Part shown: positions 59,936 to 64,000 of the stretch, in pieces
How the letters are laid out: every line of letters begins with the position of its first letter
Numbering within the stretch: the first letter of the stretch is position 1
Assembly (NCBI GenBank): GCA_965229605.1
Contig: OZ245892.1
Location: 992,001-1,056,000 of the forward strand
Reading direction: 5' to 3'
Length of the DNA stretch: 64,000 bases
DNA from: G965229605 sp965229605
GTDB taxonomy: Bacteria > Pseudomonadota > Alphaproteobacteria > CBDDJK01
Position numbers and translations under genes: made by a program
The notes under the pieces: model-generated
Told to the model about the DNA's origin: nothing
Database searches by the model: none
Seen by the model: the letters and a program-made list of their open reading frames with translations, nothing else

Positions 59936-60835
59936 ATGCGCACCCCCCTCCATTTGCTGATCCTGCGCTATGCCGCCGCCCTGCTGGTCACCGCCATCTT
60001 CATGTTCCCCATACTCTGGTGGGGGCTGACATCTATCAAACCAACCTCGGCCATTTTTAACCGCGAACAAGTTGTCGTCTTTGACTTCCAGCCAACCTTG
60101 ATCAATTACCGTGTCACGGTCCTTGGTGAAAATCCATCAGAACTCACCGGCGGGTCAACCGGCTCCGGCACTACCATGGGAACTGGTGGCGAAAACAGCT
60201 TTGACGGACGGCGCACGATCTTTGACAGTCTTGTCATCGCAATCGGATCTACCATTTTCACAATTACCATTGCCGTCGGGGCGGCCTATGCCCTTTCGCG
60301 CCTGCGATTCAGGGGAAACCAGCTTTATTTGAACTGGATACTCTCTCACCGGTTTTTACCACCGATTGCCATTATCGTCCCGCTTGTCTTTATGTTCCGC
60401 GACCTTGGGCTGCGCGATACGCATCTGGGCCTGATCATCGTCCATACCCTGATCAATCTGCCGATTGCCGTGCTGCTTTTGAAATCCTTTCTTGAAGATG
60501 TGCCAAAAGATGTCGATGATTCTGCCATGATTGACGGGGCCACACGCTGGCAAAGTTTTCGCCTCGTCGTGCTGCCTATGATCCGTGGTGGAATTGCCGC
60601 AACTGCCGTCTTATGTTTCGTCTTTTCCTGGACTGAATTTATCCTCTCGCTCTTCCTGACCAGCGAAATCAGAACCTTGCCAGTAAAAATTACCACATTT
60701 GTTACCTCGACCGGTTCCGAATGGGGATTTATCAGCGCACTTGGCACCTCGGCAATGCTGCCAAGTTTTATTTTCATCCTGCTGGTTCAGCGCCACCTTG
60801 TGCGTGGCCTGACCATGGGGGCTATCAAAGACTAA
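59936..60835 (+). CDS. Sugar/polyol ABC transporter permease (MalG/UgpE type)
   Basis: A 299-residue partner permease of the CUT1 family, six helices. AAYALSRLRFRGNQLYLNWI near residue 121 and the EAA-type loop DDSAMIDGATRWQSFRLVVLP (about 193-212) contact the ATPase, which is not in the window and may lie beyond the right edge. A Gly/Thr-rich loop (TGGSTGSGTTMGTGG) near residue 70 is an unusual low-complexity insert in the periplasmic part. Confidence 0.92.
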   Translation: MRTPLHLLILRYAAALLVTAIFMFPILWWGLTSIKPTSAIFNREQVVVFDFQPTLINYRVTVLGENPSELTGGSTGSGTTMGTGGENSFDGRRTIFDSLVIAIGSTIFTITIAVGAAYALSRLRFRGNQLYLNWILSHRFLPPIAIIVPLVFMFRDLGLRDTHLGLIIVHTLINLPIAVLLLKSFLEDVPKDVDDSAMIDGATRWQSFRLVVLPMIRGGIAATAVLCFVFSWTEFILSLFLTSEIRTLPVKITTFVTSTGSEWGFISALGTSAMLPSFIFILLVQRHLVRGLTMGAIKD

Positions 60836-60919
60836 ATGCCAGCAAGGAGGTGAACAGACATAAAACCTGAAGTCATAAATAACCTGTAAACAATCATGCT
60901 CAACACGGAGGAACAGATT

Positions 60920-62434
60920 ATGAGCTTTAAAAACCATCAAAGACAACAATTTATCATTGATACGGCAAATGCCTATACGCAAAGAAAGATTTCCAAACGT
61001 GATTTCTTGCGCAAAATGGGATTGGCTGGCATTGGCTTTTCGGCTTTTGCCACCGGCATGCTGGGCGGCACCCGCCGGGGTCGCTTTGGCACGCCTGTAC
61101 AGGCAACAACCCCGCAGGCCATGAAGGATTTTCTGCGTGAAGCCGGAAAACCCTATGCGGGGACGAAAATCCGCTATACGTCAGAAGCCACGCCGCCGAC
61201 GGTTGTTGCCAATCAGCTTAAAGGCGAGTTCACCGAACTGACGGGCATTGAAGTCGAAATTGAAATTGTGCCGCTGGAGCAGGTTCTTGCCAAAGCAACC
61301 CAGGATGTTCAGGGTCAGCTTGGCACCTATGATCTTTATTATCTTGATCAGGCCTGGCACGCGACTTTCTATCCAGACACCATTGATCCGGTTGAATATT
61401 ATAAAGAAAAACCGGATTTGGCGATGCCTGATTTTGATTTTGATGATTTCTCGACTCCGCTGGTCGAAGGGATTTCAAAAATCGGCGATAAATGGGTCGG
61501 TATTCCGTTTGATATTCCGATCTTCACCTTCATGTACCGCCGGGACATCCTTGAAAAGCACGGGATTCCTGTGCCTCAGGATTATGATGCCTTTACCGAA
61601 GCGGTGAAATTCATCACGGAGGCCGAAAAGGAAAACGGCATCTATGGGACGGGGCTGCAAGCCAAATCAGGCCATTATTCGCTTGAATGTGACTGGAGTC
61701 AGGCCGTCTGGGGCCATGGAGGCTCGATCTTCCGGGCAGACGGCACGTTCTCTGGCAATGACGAGCAGGGAATCATGGGCCTTAAATGGTATCAGGAGTT
61801 GCTGGCGAATGCGCCGGCCTCTTCACTGGAGAGCACCTGGGACGGGCAATGGCAGATGATGCATTCCGGTCAGGTTGCGATGATTCAGTCCTGGGATGAG
61901 TTCTTCCCGGGGATGGACGGTGACGATAGCCCGGTGAAAGGCCTGTGGGAAACCACCATCCCGCTGATTGGACCACACACCTTGCGTGACCGGGCTGATG
62001 CAGGCTATGGCGAAATCCCGCAATGGGGCCATCAAGGCGGTTCTTCGATTGCGCTGTCGCGCTATTCAAAGAATATTGATGCCGCCTGGCTGTTTATGCA
62101 GTGGGTATGTTCCAAGGAAATCATGGTGCAGCTGACTCTTGGTGGCGGTTTTGCGCCGATGCGGAACTCATCCTTTGCGGACCCACGGGTGCTGGCCAAG
62201 GCCAAAGTAGGCCCGGGGACCACCCGCCATCTGCCGGTTGTGCTGGAGACGATTGAAAAATACATCGCTTCGGAGCCGGATATGCCGCTTTGGGCCGGGC
62301 TGTCTTCCAACGAAATCCCGACCGAACTCGGCAAATTGCTGACTGGTCAGGAATATAACGGTGATGCGAAGGCCTGTATGGATCAGGTCGCACGGATCGT
62401 TGATTCAGCAACTGCTGACGCAGGTCTGCGGTAA
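60920..62434 (+). CDS. Extracellular solute-binding protein (family 1)
   Basis: A 504-residue periplasmic binding protein for the two permeases. The leader (RKISKRDFLRKMGLAGIGFS) resembles a Tat-type signal with Lys-Arg in place of twin Arg, followed by a hydrophobic run. Family text: LTGIEVEIEIVPLEQVLAKA, IPFDIPIFTFMYRRDILEKH, QGGSSIALSRYSKNIDAAWL. At 504 residues it is longer than MalE-type proteins, as usual for glycerol/polyol systems of this group. GGAGG lies 7 bp before the ATG at 60920. Confidence 0.92.
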   Translation: MSFKNHQRQQFIIDTANAYTQRKISKRDFLRKMGLAGIGFSAFATGMLGGTRRGRFGTPVQATTPQAMKDFLREAGKPYAGTKIRYTSEATPPTVVANQLKGEFTELTGIEVEIEIVPLEQVLAKATQDVQGQLGTYDLYYLDQAWHATFYPDTIDPVEYYKEKPDLAMPDFDFDDFSTPLVEGISKIGDKWVGIPFDIPIFTFMYRRDILEKHGIPVPQDYDAFTEAVKFITEAEKENGIYGTGLQAKSGHYSLECDWSQAVWGHGGSIFRADGTFSGNDEQGIMGLKWYQELLANAPASSLESTWDGQWQMMHSGQVAMIQSWDEFFPGMDGDDSPVKGLWETTIPLIGPHTLRDRADAGYGEIPQWGHQGGSSIALSRYSKNIDAAWLFMQWVCSKEIMVQLTLGGGFAPMRNSSFADPRVLAKAKVGPGTTRHLPVVLETIEKYIASEPDMPLWAGLSSNEIPTELGKLLTGQEYNGDAKACMDQVARIVDSATADAGLR

Positions 62435-62445
62435 GTACATCAAGT

Positions 62446-62472
62446 CCCGCCCGGATTTTATTGCCGGGCGGG
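62446..62472 (+). terminator. GC-rich intercistronic hairpin
   Basis: CCCGCCCGG (62446-62454) pairs with CCGGGCGGG (62464-62472) around a 9-base AT-rich loop; then GCTTATTGCTT. No long T-run. Its place directly after a binding-protein gene suits attenuation or mRNA stabilisation, which would make more binding protein than kinase. Confidence 0.65.
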
Positions 62473-62526
62473 GCTTATTGCTTATATAAAGAATTCCTTA
62501 CATCACATAAAAGCGTTTAAGTGAAT

Positions 62527-64000
62527 ATGGAACGGGATCTGGTCATCGGGATTGATTCATCAACCTCTGCAACCAAGGCAACAGCCTGGCAGAAGGATGG
62601 ACATCTTGTCGCCGAAGGGCGGCAGGCCATTCCTATTTCCAATCCGCAGCCAGGAACCTTTGAACAAAACCCGCAGGACTGGTGGGGATCGACTGTTAGC
62701 GCACTCCGTCAAGTGCTGGCACAAGTTGATCCTGCCCGGATTGCGGCGATCTCCATCTCGAACCAGCGCGAAACATTCGGTGTTTTTCGCGAAGATGGCA
62801 GTGCCGTGCGCCCGGCGATTGTCTGGCTGGATGAACGCGGCTTTGATGAAACTGAAGATTTTGCCAATCGGGTAGGGGGCGAAACCTTGCGCGGAATCTG
62901 CGGCAAACCGGTTGACCCTATCCTGCCGATTATGCGGATGATGTGGGTTGCAAACAATGAAGTCAAAACCTTTGAAAAAATTGAACGTTTTTCGGATGTT
63001 CATGGCTATCTTTCCAAACGTTTGACCGGCCAATGGATGACCTCCACTGCCTCTGCCGACCCTTCCGGGATGCTGGATGTGGAGGCTCTCGACTGGTCAG
63101 ATTTCCTGCTTGAAGCCGCAGGAATTTCACGCACGATCATGCCAGACCTCGCCCGTCCAGGAGTTTCTATTGGGACAGTAACCGATGAAACCGCTAGCGA
63201 GACTGGATTGCGCGCTGGCACCCCTCTGATTGCCGGTGGTGGCGATGGTCAATGCGCCGCAACCGGGGCCGGGGCCACCGAACCGGGCGTCGCCTATATG
63301 AATTTGGGAACCGCCATTGTGTCGGGCGTCTTTTCAAAAACCTATGGCCATGCGCAGGCCTTTCGGACGGAAAGTGCGGTATCCGACGATGGCTATATCT
63401 TTGAAACTGTTTTAAAATCAGGCACCTTTCTTATTGACTGGTTTCAGCGCGAACTCGGTGGCAATGCAAATCTTGCTGCGCTGGAGGCCGAAGCGAAGAG
63501 TTCTCCAATCGGGGCGGGCGGGATTGCTCTTTTGCCGTTCTGGCAAGGCTCCATGACCCCGCACTGGGATGCCAAAGCCCGCGGAATCATCGCCGGAATT
63601 TCCGGCTCCTCAAAGCGCGGAGATATCTATCGCGCTTTGCTTGAAGGCCTTGCGCTTGATCAGGCCTATGCGCTTGAAAAAGCCACGCAGGCTACAGGGG
63701 CCCGTATTGATAAAATTATCGCCATCGGCGGGGGAACCGCATCGCCCCTTTTATTGCAGATCATTGCTGATGCCACCAATACCCCGGTCTGCCGGGCCGA
63801 TGTTGCCGAGGCCTCTGCCCTCGGGGCGGCGATTTGTGCGGCCAAAGGCGCAGGCTGGTTTCCCACCGTTTCAAAAGCTGCCAAAGCCATGGTGCAGACC
63901 GATCTTAAAGAAGTCCCCCCGCAGCCTGATCATGTTGCGCGCTATGCTGATTTGCGCAAAATTTATGATGATCTCTGGCCTGTGCTGGCAAGCTGGAATA
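62527..64000 (+). CDS. FGGY-family carbohydrate kinase, 3' end cut by window edge
   Basis: Sugar/polyol kinase; 491 residues are present and the frame is still open at base 64000. VIGIDSSTSATKATAWQ near residue 6 and SDVHGYLSKRLTGQ near 157 are N-domain features. GGGDGQCAATGAGATEPG near 238 and IIAIGGGTASPLLLQIIADA near 398 belong to the ATP-binding C-domain. Xylulose-, ribulose- or glycerol-type substrates are all possible. With the SDR and class II aldolase it forms a complete polyol-to-DHAP route. ATG at 62527 is preferred; GTG at 62521 is in frame. Confidence 0.93.
   Translation, partial: MERDLVIGIDSSTSATKATAWQKDGHLVAEGRQAIPISNPQPGTFEQNPQDWWGSTVSALRQVLAQVDPARIAAISISNQRETFGVFREDGSAVRPAIVWLDERGFDETEDFANRVGGETLRGICGKPVDPILPIMRMMWVANNEVKTFEKIERFSDVHGYLSKRLTGQWMTSTASADPSGMLDVEALDWSDFLLEAAGISRTIMPDLARPGVSIGTVTDETASETGLRAGTPLIAGGGDGQCAATGAGATEPGVAYMNLGTAIVSGVFSKTYGHAQAFRTESAVSDDGYIFETVLKSGTFLIDWFQRELGGNANLAALEAEAKSSPIGAGGIALLPFWQGSMTPHWDAKARGIIAGISGSSKRGDIYRALLEGLALDQAYALEKATQATGARIDKIIAIGGGTASPLLLQIIADATNTPVCRADVAEASALGAAICAAKGAGWFPTVSKAAKAMVQTDLKEVPPQPDHVARYADLRKIYDDLWPVLASWN

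Overview
The window reads as a contiguous piece of an alphaproteobacterial chromosome (moderate GC, dense gene packing, many four-base start/stop overlaps, NtrB-like kinase, TRAP and polyol/sugar ABC uptake, P450, SorC regulator). The species cannot be fixed from sequence alone. The central half is an integrated conjugative element.

Bases 1-13.8 kb are ordinary chromosome: a truncated CHASE2 adenylate/guanylate cyclase, a degenerate nuclease-fold protein, an alpha/beta hydrolase, class II fructose-bisphosphate aldolase, a CBS-domain protein, exonuclease VII large subunit with an NtrB-type sensor kinase, a CcsA/YpjD-type membrane protein, two polar amino-acid ABC permeases, a LysE exporter, a PlsC acyltransferase, a YdcF/SanA protein, a PfkB sugar kinase, and tRNA-Glu with its own promoter.

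Bases 13,912-46,140 (about 32.2 kb) form an ICE or integrated plasmid inserted at the 3' end of tRNA-Glu. A 14-bp copy of the tRNA 3' end marks the far boundary. The left arm carries a putative replication initiator, SSB and a secreted nuclease on the + strand. It is followed on the - strand by a large serine recombinase and an AT-rich pair: GHKL ATPase plus DNA cytosine methyltransferase. Next comes an RP4-like DNA-processing set: a TraI relaxase with degenerate Toprim-like modules, TraJ, an ArdC-Toprim protein and small unknowns. Then VirD4, VirB11, a 763-residue cysteine-repeat protein, VirB10-9-8-7-6-5-4-3-2 in classic order without VirB1, and finally TraM-like, TraL and TraK. One + strand gene interrupts the pilus operon exactly where entry-exclusion genes usually sit.

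Bases 46.2-53.6 kb look like a catabolic island: aldehyde dehydrogenase, cytochrome P450, TRAP transporter (DctM, DctQ, DctP), a 3-hydroxyanthranilate dioxygenase-like cupin and an aspartate-dehydrogenase-like enzyme, with a 271-bp MITE-like element between the last two. A DapA-family lyase follows on the + strand.

Bases 54.6-64 kb are a probable polyol/sugar utilisation locus: SorC regulator and class II aldolase on one strand, and divergently a glycerol-1-phosphate dehydrogenase-like enzyme, an SDR, two ABC permeases, a solute-binding protein and an FGGY kinase that runs off the right edge. Points most worth a second look: the periodic cysteine-repeat protein in the conjugation operon, the relaxase with decayed Toprim modules, the methyltransferase/GHKL ATPase pair, the opposite-strand gene in the entry-exclusion position, and the palindrome-rich gap beside the serine recombinase.
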